Source: Neckera pumila (taxonomy: Eukaryota > Streptophyta > Bryopsida > Hypnales > Neckeraceae). From it: a stretch of DNA of 64,000 nt. Where the stretch lies: positions 30,690,108 to 30,754,107 of the forward strand of contig OZ018408.1 of NCBI GenBank assembly GCA_963969595.1, given 5' to 3'. The position numbers were made by a program, and so were the translations under genes. This document shows positions 24,265-36,191 of the stretch, piece by piece (positions within the stretch are counted from its first letter, which is position 1; each line of letters starts with the position of its first letter). The notes beneath the pieces are model-generated. The model worked only from the letters and a program-made list of their open reading frames with translations. It was not told the origin of the DNA and ran no database searches.

Positions 24265-24939
24265 TTAACCCCTAAAGGACTAAACACCATTTTTTTGGCA
24301 ACATAGTGATTTTGGGCAGCTTACTATGAACGGAGTTTTTATTTTTTTTCTTTGAAAATTTCACAAAATATGTGCCCAAGGAGTAGCTTTAAGGCCCAAG
24401 AATTTTCATAACTTTTGACTATACGGTTAAAAAGTTATTGCATGATATGTGATTTTCATTGGTCGACGGGTAACCCAGGTAGCTCAAAAAACTTCTTTAA
24501 AAATGACTTGGATCTATGAGTCAAAAGTTATGAGGATTTTAAGTTTGTGGGTAGGTATGGATTTGAAAGACTTGATACCTATCCACAAACTTAAAATCCT
24601 CATAACTTTTGACTCATAGATCCAAATTGAATGATTCAAAGCTTCACACTTCTATATAAATCTAAAGAATCAATTTCAATTTTTTTGTTTTTTTTAAAGT
24701 CATTTTTAAAGAAGTTTTTTGAGCTGTCTGGACTATCCGCTGACCAATGAAAATCACATATTATGCAATAAATTTTTAACCATATAGTCAAAAGTTATGA
24801 AAATTCTTGAGCCTTAAAGCTACTCTTTGGGCACATGTTTTATGAAATTTTCAAAGAAAAAGAATAAAAACTCCATTTGTAGTAAGCTGCTCAAAATCGC
24901 TATGTTGCCAAAATTGGTGCTTGGTCCTTTAGGGGTTAA
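24265..24939. mobile_element. Foldback TTAA element, 675 bp
   Basis: It begins TTAACCCCTAAAGGACT and ends TCCTTTAGGGGTTAA. Unlike the other copies it is a near-complete inverted repeat: both halves derive from the same type B end (GGCAACATAG near 24297 and its complement near 24902). The centre near 24570 reads ATCCTCATAACTTTTGACTC against its own complement. Transcription would give a hairpin with arms of about 300 nt. Confidence 0.8.
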
Positions 24940-25016
24940 ATTACTCATCCAGATCAACAGTGCTACACATAGATCTCTTTGTGGCTGTTAGTTTTCAATG
25001 TAGTAGAACTACACAT

Positions 25017-25383
25017 ACATTAGAGAAAATTTCAAGCCTCCAGAGGGCTGCTCCAGAGCCCTCTAGAATACCTAAAATTCGTTTTTGGGGGGTTGAAAAA
25101 ATCAATTTTTTCCTATTTCTGCCCACCTAAAAATGCAGTGGCAATGGCGTAGGAACCGAGTTTTAAAGGTTTAAATTTTATTAAATAATTAAATAGTAAT
25201 CTTTAAAAAAATTTAAAAAAATAAAAAAATAAAAAAAATAAAAAAATCTGACTGTTTCAACGAGCAGTCAGCTTATCTGACTGCTCATTGCTGCTTTTTT
25301 CTGGAGTGGTAGATCAAGTTTTGAAATAGCTTGGTTTGACACTCTGGGGCAGCTTCCAAGAGGGCTGAAATTTTTTGTAATGT
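25017..25383. mobile_element. MITE R4, copy 4
   Basis: The left end ACATTAGAGAAAATTTCAAGC and right end GGCTGAAATTTTTTGTAATGT are inverted. An A-rich core lies in the middle, followed by an internal inverted pair (GACTGTTTCAACGAGCAGTC, GACTGCTC). Non-coding. Confidence 0.75.
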
Positions 25384-25999
25384 TTGTAGAAAGGACTATC
25401 AACTATGTTGAAAACTATGCAAAAAAAAGAGACAAAAACACATCTTTGAGAGTGTCTAAGATTAGTGTAAGTGATCTAGATTGCGTGTTGCAGGTGATTT
25501 GTTGTGGCTAGCAGTGGTTGCTTGTCACATCGAGTATGTGCCCATCTCAAGAGCATTATTAGACATAATGCCAAGCTGTTCTCTTTAGTCAAAAAATCTA
25601 GATCTATTCTTTGTGGTGGATTTAATTAGAAAGAGAAAAATTATGAATTATACATGTTGCATTTGGATTAGTGATGATTATAGATCCACATACCATCCTA
25701 GCTATACTTATCTAGATTCTAAATATGACAAGAAAACTAACTATAATAGACACAACAAGAGAGCCATACTCCAATTGCACAAGAAATCTATGAATAGGCC
25801 GTTGGAATTGGACACAAGAATTTATATGAATACATTGTTTGATATGTATTTAATGCTAGATTTTCCTTACCTTTTGCTATTATGAATTTTGGTTAGGAAT
25901 AGGAACCTTGTCTATATGACAATTGTGGACACTTTATATAATCAAAGGCAAGAAAGAGTTGCAATGTAGAGGAAACATTTTATTAAATTGGAATGATTA
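25384..25999. other. Intergenic, no gene seen
   Basis: AT-rich. A short open stretch at 25613-25885 (90 codons) has no recognisable motif and AT-driven composition rich in Tyr, Asn, Ile and Lys. It is not called. Confidence 0.35.
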
Positions 26000-26748
26000 A
26001 TAATCATTCCAATTATTAATCATTCCAATTTTGAATGACACTGGACTGCAATTTCAAATGACTTTGACCGACATATGTCGAATTTTTTTGCAATACAGAC
26101 ATTGAATTAAAAAAAATTTATGTTGAATATGTGAGTTGAAAGTCTTGAAAAAAAATTCAAAGAAAAAATACTTGGTTTTTATTCTTTAAAAAATTATTCA
26201 GTAGAAGTAGGTCCAAGATTGAAAAAAATGCTAAATCGTTAATAGCTCTTAGATGGGATTGAAACACAATAATCCCAATGGTGACACTATTTTAGCAATC
26301 AATCACAACATTTTCAAAAGAAAAATTGTGAAAAATTGTAAAAATTGCATTCAGAAATGAATCATGTAAGTTATTTTTTCAAGAAGATGCTTAGATTGCC
26401 CAAAAAACAAGATTGTCTTTAATTTTCTCATTAAATGTCCAAATAAAATGAATCAAAGCTTCACATGTAGACCAAAATATAAAATTTCAGAGAAAAAAAA
26501 GATTAAATTTTATTTTTTGACTTTTTGCAAAAAAGTTTGTGCTGCCCGCCGAGTTCAGTTTGAGGCTTTTTGTAGTATAATCTTTGCTCCTGGGCACCAA
26601 TTGAAATAAAAATTATATTACCACAAAGCTAATCAATTTTTCTATCTTATGGAAAAGTTTCAAAAAGTTTCACTAAAAATTGAGGTCACAGGAACTTGCC
26701 CGAAATCTGATTTGTTCCCCAAGGGGACAATGGGACTTTAGGGGTTAA
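26000..26748. mobile_element. TTAA element, type A, truncated
   Basis: The right end is intact (GGGACTTTAGGGGTTAA, ending 26748) and the body is collinear with the reverse of 48238-49167. The left about 200 bp is missing. A palindromic cluster of AATGATTAATAATCATTCC lies at the break, near 25990-26030. Confidence 0.65.
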
Positions 26749-27164
26749 TTCACCTTCTGAGATATTGATGGACTTTCATCCCTTGAATTTGTACTTTTTG
26801 AAGAATGGTTTTAGGATATGTTTACGGATTTTCATGGATATCTACTACACTCTCACTTCAAAAAGAAATTTAAAAAAAAATAAGGAAAAAATAATTCCAC
26901 TAAATTTTTTTCCAAAATGCTAATCAACACAAATTAATCAATAATTATGACTCTTGATAAAAAGGCAAATTTCTTTGAGTATTGGGAATAAATTTGGTTA
27001 CCTTATACGTATACCTTTTATATATGTTATATCATATGTACTGGTGAAAAAATTGCTTCTATTTTGTGATGGAGTACGGTCTGCATTTCCAAAGACCAAA
27101 CACTATGGCCACAAGCCTAGGGATATGTAGAAAATGTACAGTTGGGTACAGGAACCTTATGAAT

Positions 27165-27481
27165 TTTTTAGTCAATTTTCACTAGAAGTTCATCAACTTC
27201 AAGAAGCTCTAACATGCTAAAAAATGATCCAACTTTGAAACCGTAAAATTGCATTGGAATTGTAATGAAGTGCACTTCAACTTCATAAGAAGTGAAAAAT
27301 GAAAATTTAAAATTATATAACAATTGAATGTCTTTCATATATTGTGTACCATTTCATAGAGAACCCTTAGAAGATAGTCAAAGATTTTTTGCAATGGAGT
27401 GAAGAACAAGCAAGGAATCATGCAATCAATTCAAGTGGTATGAGGTTAAACATCTCTAAAGCAACTGTGAAGGCTCATTTT
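27165..27481. repeat. Dispersed repeat R13, copy split by an R4 MITE
   Basis: Collinear with 11540-11870. Homology stops at 27481 and resumes after the R4 element (GATTCAATATGTAATTG at about 27730). Confidence 0.6.
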
Positions 27482-27729
27482 CATTAGAAGGGATGTGGGT
27501 CCTTTAGAAGACTACGAGTTCCTCTACATTTCCAAACTGCATAATGCAGCTGCCACGTCATTTTTGAAAAAAATAAAATATCTTTTTTTCTTAAAAATTA
27601 ATTATATTTGACTTCTTTATTTATTTAAATAAATATTTTCTAACAATCCATGCCGTTGTTTACAAAATTGGGCTACATTGGGGAACGGGCCTAAAACGAC
27701 CCTCCAAAGGCCCCAAACTCCCTCTAATG
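27482..27729. mobile_element. MITE R4, copy 5, inside an R13 repeat
   Basis: It begins CATTAGAAGGGATGTGGGTCC and ends GGCCCCAAACTCCCTCTAATG. 248 bp, non-coding. The uninserted relative at 11.5-11.9 kb helps fix its ends. Confidence 0.75.
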
Positions 27730-28120
27730 GATTCAATATGTAATTGTAAAAATTTCATTTAGCACAAAAATCTCATTCAAAGAAGAGTCAAATTAGCCCT
27801 ACTCGGCAAGTTTTAGAACAAAAAATTCTTCTAACTTCAAATGCTATTATTTAGAAATTTGTAATCTCAAAATTTTACAAATTTTTCCCACATAATCTAG
27901 TGTTTGTATGTAAACTTTCACCGTTTGGATTTCAAATTAAAAAAGTTCTCACTACACAAGAAATCATCAAAAAATGACTATTGTATTACCAATTCACTAA
28001 ACCTCCATTCATTGCAAGGTGATTTAGAATAAGCTCGACTCCATATTTGCTTTTGAATTTTTGCATGAGTCTACCTAATAAGATTCAAAATTCAAGGATG
28101 GAGAGATGCAAATTCATCTA
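27730..28120. other. Gene-free stretch
   Basis: Continuation of R13 followed by AT-rich DNA with nothing recognisable. Confidence 0.35.
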
Positions 28121-28368
28121 ACACAAAATAGTGAAATTAGGTTGCTATTTATTAATTCCTCAACATTCTCTACTATATAAATATGTTGTAAAAGGATACA
28201 GTAATGCAAGAATCATATGCGTATTGCATGAATTGGTACACTAGTTTTTGGCCTGGGTTCAGGGAGTCACATATGCCTCTATGTGGACAAACAATGAGTC
28301 ATGAGATAACTTCTTTGGATAAGGCAACCTAATTGTTAAGGCAACCTCGTTTCACTATTTTGTGTAGA
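28121..28368. mobile_element. MITE R9, copy 1
   Basis: The ends ACACAAAATAGTGAAATTAG and TTTCACTATTTTGTGTAG form inverted repeats. A second copy of the same length lies at 63396-63640. Non-coding. Confidence 0.75.
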
Positions 28369-29390
28369 ACTAAAATTTTATTCCAAGAAGTTCAAAGTCT
28401 GTTGACCCTATCTCTCATGATGAAAAGAAGATTTCTTCTTCAATTTAAAAATTAAAATCTTTTAGTCCACAAGGTCAAGTGAGCTCAAAATTTCCTTGCA
28501 CATTTCTATAATAGTCTACTATACTTTTGTATAGTTGAAGTTAAAAATAAAATAAAATAAAATCATGTTGGATTTTTGTCAGTTTACTAAATATGACAAT
28601 TTTTAGTAACAATTTATCTTAAAAGTTGCCCATGGTCCTTCAAGGATTCAATCAAGTTTATCCTAAGCCATCTTGTTTTCATTGCCACATAAAGAATCAA
28701 AACAAAAATGATGACCTCGTCATCAAATAAAAAACATTGACAACAAGGCAAGCTTGCTCCTTCATTTCTTTCCTCCCTTATTCATATAGAAGTGTATAAC
28801 CATGTTTTTGATTGCCAACATTAGCATAGACATTATTGACTGCAATTTGGACATTTGCCGGCAAATGGATTATCCTAAGGGAATGTTTCGATACTTTATC
28901 CAAATTAGAAAACACTTTCTAAGTTCTCATAATTATAGAAATTTGCTTTCGTCAAGATCCATGATGTTTACAAATCTATGTCAACAAGACTCTTCTATAT
29001 TCTAGGAGTAACAGGTACTCTATCTTGTTGACAAACTGAAAGTAACCAAAAAAATTCAATTTCAATATAAAAATTAATTTTTACAAAGTATAAAAAATTG
29101 TTTCCCTTCTTTTCCATCAAAATCTAGGCAAAACGAATTAGACATGAACCTCTTTCTAAAAGTTTGCCAACAAACAATTTTTGATTCTCCTCTTGTAAAT
29201 ATTGCACACTTCCACATAGAATTCCGAATTTTTCTTTTCTCTTTTTATCAAAGTTTGGCCAATTTTTTGTACACGAAAATCTGCCCTGATTACCTACCTG
29301 GTCTACCGAACCCATCAGGCAGCCAAACTGAAAGCCCCACCAAAACTTAGCCAGAACCCACCCATCAATAGAACAGGATCAGCTGACTCA
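28369..29390. other. Gene-free stretch before the DOF locus
   Basis: AT-rich to about 29.27 kb, then base composition shifts sharply. Nothing recognisable. Confidence 0.35.
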
Positions 29391-29394
29391 CGAC

Positions 29395-31180
29395 CTTAGG
29401 CATCCATCCCTCAGTTATCATCCATCCGGTTATCATCCATCCACCAACCCGTTCTTCCATCCGCCCGTCCTCCGTCAGGTGTCCTTTTCGTCTCCGTCCG
29501 TCGCCTTTTCGTTCCTTTTCGTTGCCCATGCAATCCCACCGGATCCAAAAGCGCTGTCAGACTGGCGGACCACTGCGCACATTCCAGCTCGGACGATCTC
29601 TGCCGTCCTTCTCTCCAACGGCTCAGATCTCCCCGTCGCCCCGGGTGTTCCGAACTCGCCTGGCCACAAGCTTACTTTGCCTTTTGGCTTGTGGCGCAGG
29701 GGTCGCGGAGTTCCATGCTTCCAGAGCCATGCGTTTCCAGAGACCATAATGTGGGCCAGACCGTCTCGCAAAGCTAAACAAAACCCACCCAGCCGCAAAC
29801 CCAAAACCTTTTTTCTTTTCAGTTTTTCTCGCGATCACGGGAGCCAAGTTGCTGCAGAAACAGGGGCATTAGCAGCAGTCGCAGCAACAGAAGCGGTGAA
29901 TATGTAATCGGTAGTGAACAAAAGAGCAAGAGAGAACAAGAGCAAGAGACAGAGACAGAGAGAGACAGGGGTCTTGCTTTGATTGTGTTGAGAGATTGGA
30001 GTGTCGGGATTGGGAACCCCAGGTGATGCGATGCGATGCGGTGGACACCCATTTGAAGGTTTTTTCTCCCTCTGACGAACGCTGTAGCTTCCAATTTGCG
30101 ACTGATGCCCAGACCCGAAATTCCTCTTGGTTTTTGAGTTTTTTTAGCTTTGGCTTGTTTGAAATCCGATGCGTTGATGTTGTTGTTTTTTCCTTTGATT
30201 TTTCTGTTTTGTGAAGTTTTGTTGAGGTGAAGTGGACGATCTCATGTCGGGAACTGGTAGAGTTCCACGCGTGTTTGGTTTTGAAATCTATGGTGATGTC
30301 GTGTTTTTCTTTGGGTGATTAGGGTGTTCCTTTCTTGTTCTTTGCTTTTGGAAGGATGGGAGATCGAGGATAGGGCTTTGTAGTGGAGTTCAGGGTGAGA
30401 TTTCGTTTTTGAGGACTTTTTTTTTAGTTGAAGGAAACTCGTCGTTTTTATGGTTTTGGTAGGGAGTGAGTGAGTGATGTTTCTACATCATCGTATGTGT
30501 TGCAGCAACTTTTGAAGGGGCTGAGATAAGGTTTTGTGCAGGCCGTTACGACCAGTGTTTTAGACCCCGGTTTGGTCTCTCTTTCTGCCGAAGATTTATT
30601 AAATTGGATATTTTTGGGGCTGGAATTTGAGGGACAGTAAAGGGATGTTCATATGAGAGTGTAATGTTAGGGGAAATCCGGGGAACATTGTGAGGGGGAA
30701 CCAAAATGTGAGGATAGATTTGAAGGTGTCCGCTGGTGGTAGAGTTCTGGCAACCTATATTTATTTGAGAGTTTGAGCGGAATGTGCTACGCAAGCATTT
30801 GAATTAAGATCATGTGGTCAGTTTGTAGGAAACTCTCGTGTGGATGGGTTGCAAAGCTGCATAGTAACCCATCTTGACCCGAGTATTAGATGGATGAGAT
30901 CTTGCAGTAGTTGATGAGGGGGTGGATGTTATGGATGCGAAATTTTCGAAATTGTGTGCTATTGCCGGTATGATACCGTGTATTTTTTGCATGTAGGAGT
31001 AGAATGGTTAGGATATGTGGAAGTTGTTGTCTTGTTCATGTCTAATTCGTTTGCCTGGATTTTCTGCAGTTTTTTGTAACATTCTCGACCATACTTTATT
31101 TGTGAATATGTGAGAAGTGAAGCAACGCCATGACTACTCACTGAGGCGATTGTGCTCTAATCGGGCCGTGAAGAAACTGC
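29395..31180 (+). promoter_or_regulatory. Promoter/5'UTR region of the DOF gene
   Basis: Base composition becomes less AT-rich at about 29.3 kb. CATC-rich repeats (29400-29470) precede it. A purine tract made of AACAAAAGAGCAAGAGAG and AGACAGAGAGAGAC units (29917-29968) is typical of plant 5'UTRs or GAGA-type promoter DNA. The start site and any 5'UTR intron cannot be set from sequence alone. Several short open frames here lack coding character. Confidence 0.4.
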
Positions 31181-31288
31181 ATGTCTTTGACAAGTCCTGT
31201 GCCATTTAGTTCGGTAAGGTTGGTGTGGGAAGCGGTGGTGTTGCTTATGGTTAAATCGAAAGAGAACATTGGTTGCAAGGATGATTAA
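31181..31288 (+). CDS. Upstream ORF (35 codons) of the DOF gene
   Basis: ATG 31181 opens a 35-residue frame (MSLTSPVPFSSVRLVWEAVV, then 15 more) that stops at TAA 31286-31288, 33 nt before the DOF start. If included in the mRNA it could reduce main-frame translation. Neither transcription nor conservation can be judged here. Confidence 0.35.
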   Translation: MSLTSPVPFSSVRLVWEAVVLLMVKSKENIGCKDD

Positions 31289-31321
31289 TCTCTAGAGAGA
31301 ATTCAGGAACGAGGATATGAA

Positions 31322-33279
31322 ATGGATACCTCATCTCATGGTCCTGGGGTTGCCGATGCCAAGGTTCCGAAGCTTGCTGCTACTTCACCAGAAAGGGATG
31401 ATCCAGTGCCAGAATCAGTTCCTAGTGCTCCTGCTGTGTTGATTCTTACTGGCGAGGGGAAGAAGGAGGACGTTACAGGGCAAGAGAAGTCTCAGCAGCA
31501 GCAAAAACCTGCCTTGAAGAAGCCGGATAAAGTGGCACCCTGTCCACGGTGTGATAGTTTAGACACCAAGTTCTGTTACTACAATAATTACAACGTGAAC
31601 CAACCCCGCCACTTCTGTAAAAGCTGCCAGAGGTATTGGACTGCGGGGGGTACGTTGAGGAATGTTCCTGTGGGAGCAGGGAGAAGGAAGAACAAACACG
31701 GCAGCTTGCAAGCTCGTCATGGAGCGCTGCCTGAACAACAGGTGAGGTTGGAGCCATCTCTAGGTGTGGTGGCGCAGCCCCTGCCGAGGAGCGAGTCTGT
31801 TTCAGACCAAATCTCTCCCCCGTTTGCGTCGAGCTCCAGCGACCGGAGCAGCCAAGAAAGGGGGGTGTCTTCTGGAGCTGTCACTCATGCTAGCTCTGTG
31901 CATAATGCCGAAGCTTCGAGACGACAATACATTCCAGGTACCATACGTGGAATCCTGAAACTATCTCACGCCTTTTTTCAGCTTGAATTTGTGTACCACC
32001 GTGCATCTTAATGTGCTGATTTTGCTCCTAGATTTTTCTGGAATATGCTACTTCGCGATTTCATAGCCCTTTGGATGTGCTCTTTCCTAGTCGTGGGTGC
32101 AGAAGAATGGATAGATGCATGTCTATATACATTCTCTTTGCAATAGAGCCTCTGACGAGCGTATCAGCATGTGTCCGATTTTCGGCATAGCTTCTTCATG
32201 AGAATACCACTTCAAATTTTTCTTGGCCATTTGATGATTTGGTCTTTCCTGGCTGGTAATTTTCCTGGGAGCACAAGGTTTGATCAAAATAGTGCATGCT
32301 TGTATACCAACTCCTGGACATGTTTTTTGATATCCTCTTTGCAACAGAGCCCCAGGCGAGCATATCAAGCGACCACGGAGGCAGCCGGTTGCACAATGCA
32401 GAGCATGGTGCCAGTTGTCACCCTGAGGCGGAGAAGGAGGACTGTGCAGAGGTCTGCACAAGTTCCGCCCCAGGGTATTCGTCTGAGATGGATGGAGCAG
32501 CCCGAACTGCGCAGGAAGTGCAGTCGACGATCCAAGTTCCAGCTGCAACGACACTGCAACCGGTGGTTTCAGGTGTTGTACGAGGATTGGGAGTTTTAGA
32601 CGGATCTGTCTGGACCGCAACCCCTGCTCCTTTCGGAATGTTCAGTGGCTCCTGGCCCTTCGGCTACAACGTTGGATGGAGTGGTCCACCTCCAGGGACC
32701 CCCGGCACTCCCATTTGTCCACCGGGAGGAGGGTTAGTGGCCTGCCAGCCAGCAGTGGGTGGCATTACAACATGGCCGGCGCCACCGAATGGTATGGCAT
32801 TACCAACATGGCCAGGCGTTTGCTGGGGGTCGACTCTCATTCCTGGGATGCCGCCAGGGCTAGTCGGGTCTCCATGGATGTCACCCGGCTGGGGTGCAGG
32901 CTGGAGCATGCCATGGGCAGGACCGCCAGAAGCTGCTGCGGCTTCAGCGTCCATGCAGGCGGCTGCTGCAGCAGCCACATTTTCCACTCCTTCCGTTTCA
33001 AACAGGTTACCAATTCGACCAGTTTTGAGCAAACATCCACGCGACCGGCTGGAGCTCGAGAGGGTGGAAAGCTCCCTTTGGGTTCCCAAGATGGTGAGGC
33101 TCGAGGACCCCGGAAACATTCCTCGAAGCTCGGTTTGGACTGCTGTAGGGGCAGACAATCGGTTGGACGCACCTGGAAGCAATTTCAAAGCCTTTCTTCC
33201 GGTGCGCAACAACAACAACGACAAAGCTCCTTCTGTCACCTCATCAGGTGATAATAATAAGCGGACCGTGAGATCATGA
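31322..33279 (+). CDS. DOF transcription factor, cycling-DOF (CDF) type
   Basis: Two exons, 31322-31937 and 32348-33279 (515 residues). Donor CCAG|GTACC and acceptor CAACAG|AGCC join in matching phase, giving ...QYIP-E-PQAS.... ATG 31322 is the first in frame after a stop at 31286. The DOF zinc finger spans about residues 70-125, with Cys74, Cys77, Cys99 and Cys102 in the family CX2CX21CX2C pattern ([20 protein letters not shown]). DOF domains bind AAAG sites in the nucleus. The C-terminus carries the CDF hallmarks: [11 protein letters not shown]...RSSVWTAVG (about 450-473) and FKAF (about 485). The middle is rich in Gly, Pro and Trp, including Met-Pro-Trp motifs as in CDFs. Angiosperm CDFs repress flowering genes and are degraded through FKF1/GIGANTEA; the same role here is inference. 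An upstream ORF precedes it. Intron retention would give a 229-residue form with the finger but no C-terminus. Confidence 0.93.
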
Positions 33280-36191
33280 CACTCTCCAGCTGCTCAAGCT
33301 AAAAAGTAGGTCTAAATGGTGCCAGTATTACTTGCTATAGTTTCCCATCGTTTTTTGACATATATCCGTGAAACTCCCCTCGTGGAGTTTCACATGGGCT
33401 CTTTGAGAACATGGCTTCACCTGGTCACTGGTATGTGTTTGTGGATTGTACCTGCTGATATTGTGCAATGCTATCCGTTTTCGCTTTCGTTTACCTGTCA
33501 GTAATGATGTACGTTCTAATATGTATTACTGGAGGTGTTTTCTATTCACTTGTACATGCTGTCAGTAGTATTTGGTGGATAACTGTGCGGTGGATTTTTG
33601 AGGTAATATTCTCCGAACTCAATCCCTATACATTGTCTGTATGAAACATTGCATAGAGATGTTATCGTAGGTATGTAGTATCCCAATACACGTGTGCTCC
33701 GATATACCGTCCCTCTAATCAATGAGTAAATGCGCAGTCGTTGGTCTATTGCCCGACAGGCTGGTGTTGCATATTTGACTTGGAATATATACAGAGATAG
33801 TGAGAAACCCCAAGAGGAAAGTCGGCCTCGCTCGCTGCTGTTTTTTATTTTCGTGACAGTCGGAGGGCGCTTTTTATTTACTTCACTGCTGGTGTTGGAC
33901 GCTGGTTTAAGTTTTGACTTATTCCAGGGCCCGACGGAGTTTTGCTTTTGTGTAAGAGTTTCCTGGCACCCTTCTACTCTTGTTGTAGGTTTCAATATAA
34001 CAGTGATTTCAGTGACATTGGATTGCTTGAGGATCTTTTGGACAACATGAAAAGAATCTTTGCCTCAATTAATACGGAGATAGATTGTGGAGAAGATTCT
34101 CTTTATGGTGCTGTCTAATAGTGCTCGAAACATTTCAACTTCTTGAAAATCATGTTATGATTAAGTTCTAGCACGTGGCTTGATATCCTTGTCTGCTCTT
34201 GTTACCGTCTTAGTATTTGTGCCTTTTGCCGAGTATTAGAGATGAAGCGATTTGTGTAGCCATGTTCATGCATGCATTGTTGTCTGTAAATATCAGTACA
34301 GAACAGATAATTATTTCTATCATTGTTCCCATCACCTGTATTTTGTTATATTGTTTGAAGGATTAAAGCTTTTCTGGTGCGTAGCTCGCTGCAACAGTGC
34401 AATGCAGGCATACGAAATGGCATGTTTCAGGATCCTGTAATTGCATTCATTTTACCCTCGTGAGTGATGAGGCTTCCTGCTTGATGCAGGGAGAATGGTG
34501 GATGGACCCAGGAGATTTGGTTTTGGAAGTATTTTATAGCCAGTCTGAAAGACTGATTTTGGTAATTATGGCTAGAAAATGATTACTAGAAGAGTGGTTT
34601 CCCATTTACGGATTTACCATTTATATGCAAACTTTTCCACAATGGTATTTGCTGTTTTAACCACCTGTGCTTGTCAGCACAATTGCAATATATTAACCAT
34701 GGCTGATCCCCAAATCTTGTAGGAGACAACTGAGACATCAATGGAGTGTATTTGCTAGTAACTTGATGTAATGCAAAAGGCATCCTTTATTATTTTAATT
34801 CACAAGTGAGCGAATGCAAGCTTTGTTCAGTTCATCGATATCTGCCAATTGCACAATCATGAGAGATATCACGCATCATGGGATCATGTGAGAATAATCA
34901 CTTATTGAAGTCTAGTTGAAGTTACGTGCAAATTATCACCCATCTTTCAAGGAGAGTATTGATAACCAATTTGCGTAACCTCTTACAAAGGAGTCCTGAT
35001 TTAGAAATTCAAGCGAGAAGGCCATATTCAACTTTTGATTGAAGACCCTTCACCACAAATGTGACGATTCGGAGTTCTTGATTAAGAAAATCAGTCCTTA
35101 CTGATGTCCTGTACATGCAAGTTGCACACTCATGACCGAATAAGTACACCCACAAAATGGAACGCAATTCTGAAAGTGTTCATCAATGTGACATACGGTT
35201 GTGCAACGTATTCTAACTTCCAATGACGTTTAGGTTGAGTGTGAGTCATACTTCCGCAGGTATTCGTCGCAGCAGGAAATCACAAACATCGTTTCCTCTA
35301 GCGAGAGTCGTGGGTCGTTGAAACTCAACTCCATGTTTTTGTGGTTTTAACTGATCGAACCTGCACCAGAATGCAAACGGTGAGATTTATTTTGACGGTG
35401 AAATTTATTTTGATGGTAAAATTCGTGCACTGTTCAACATTAACTCAACCATTATTTTGATACTAAAAACGTTGGAAACATGATACCCTCTCCAACAGCA
35501 ACTCATCTATTCATACAAATTGTTGGCCACACCGATAGTAGCGGTGTTTCCATGACTTGTCTATGGCCATTTTGAAGGGAAATGGGGTTGTGTACTTGTA
35601 CTTATAGTGATCTACAATCTCGCACTTTGAATGGCATCAGAAATTCGTACATAATGATGAAACGTTGACCTCAACAGACTTGGTTCTTGTATCCAAAGTG
35701 ATCTCTCCGCAGCTCTATACTGATCTCCCAAAAATTACACTCTTGCTTAAAATGCTTAAATTGACGAAAATAGTGTCCTGTACCTTAATATCGGCAACAG
35801 ACACAATCAAAGATTACATGGTCATGCAACTCCATGGAAGACTTACCACATGCTATCCAAGGCACAAAAGATGGGCGTCAATTCCGGGTTGCCCTCTGCT
35901 GTAAAAACAGAATGGTAAAGACACCGACGTACTCTTGCTCTATGAAAACTGCATGCAACAACTTCGATCGTGTCAGTGCAATTGAATTCCTTCAAAGGGT
36001 ACTAATCTTTTCCAACAGACTCACAGATTGGTGAACTGTGTGGTGAACACGTGACTCACAGATTGGTGAGACTGCACCATACACGCAGCGAATACCTTCC
36101 AAGATATCCGCCGTATAAAGAGGTTTGACGACCGAAATTTTTGGCAGGCTTTCAAACTTGGAAACCCTATGAGACAGGAAGTGAATGATGC
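33280..36191. other. 3' flank of the DOF gene and intergenic DNA
   Basis: The 3'UTR presumably begins at 33280; no poly(A) site can be assigned. No reading frame with support on either strand. Composition grades back to AT-rich. Confidence 0.4.

Noticed and set aside
29479..29907. 142-codon plus-strand frame upstream of the DOF gene
   Set aside because: It lies in the less AT-rich promoter/5'UTR region, has frames of similar length on the other strand, no motif and a low-complexity end. It is a chance frame.
32123..33239. Long antisense and alternative-frame ORFs over DOF exon 2
   Set aside because: They are shadows of a GC-rich coding exon. Only the frame with the CDF motifs joins exon 1 in phase.
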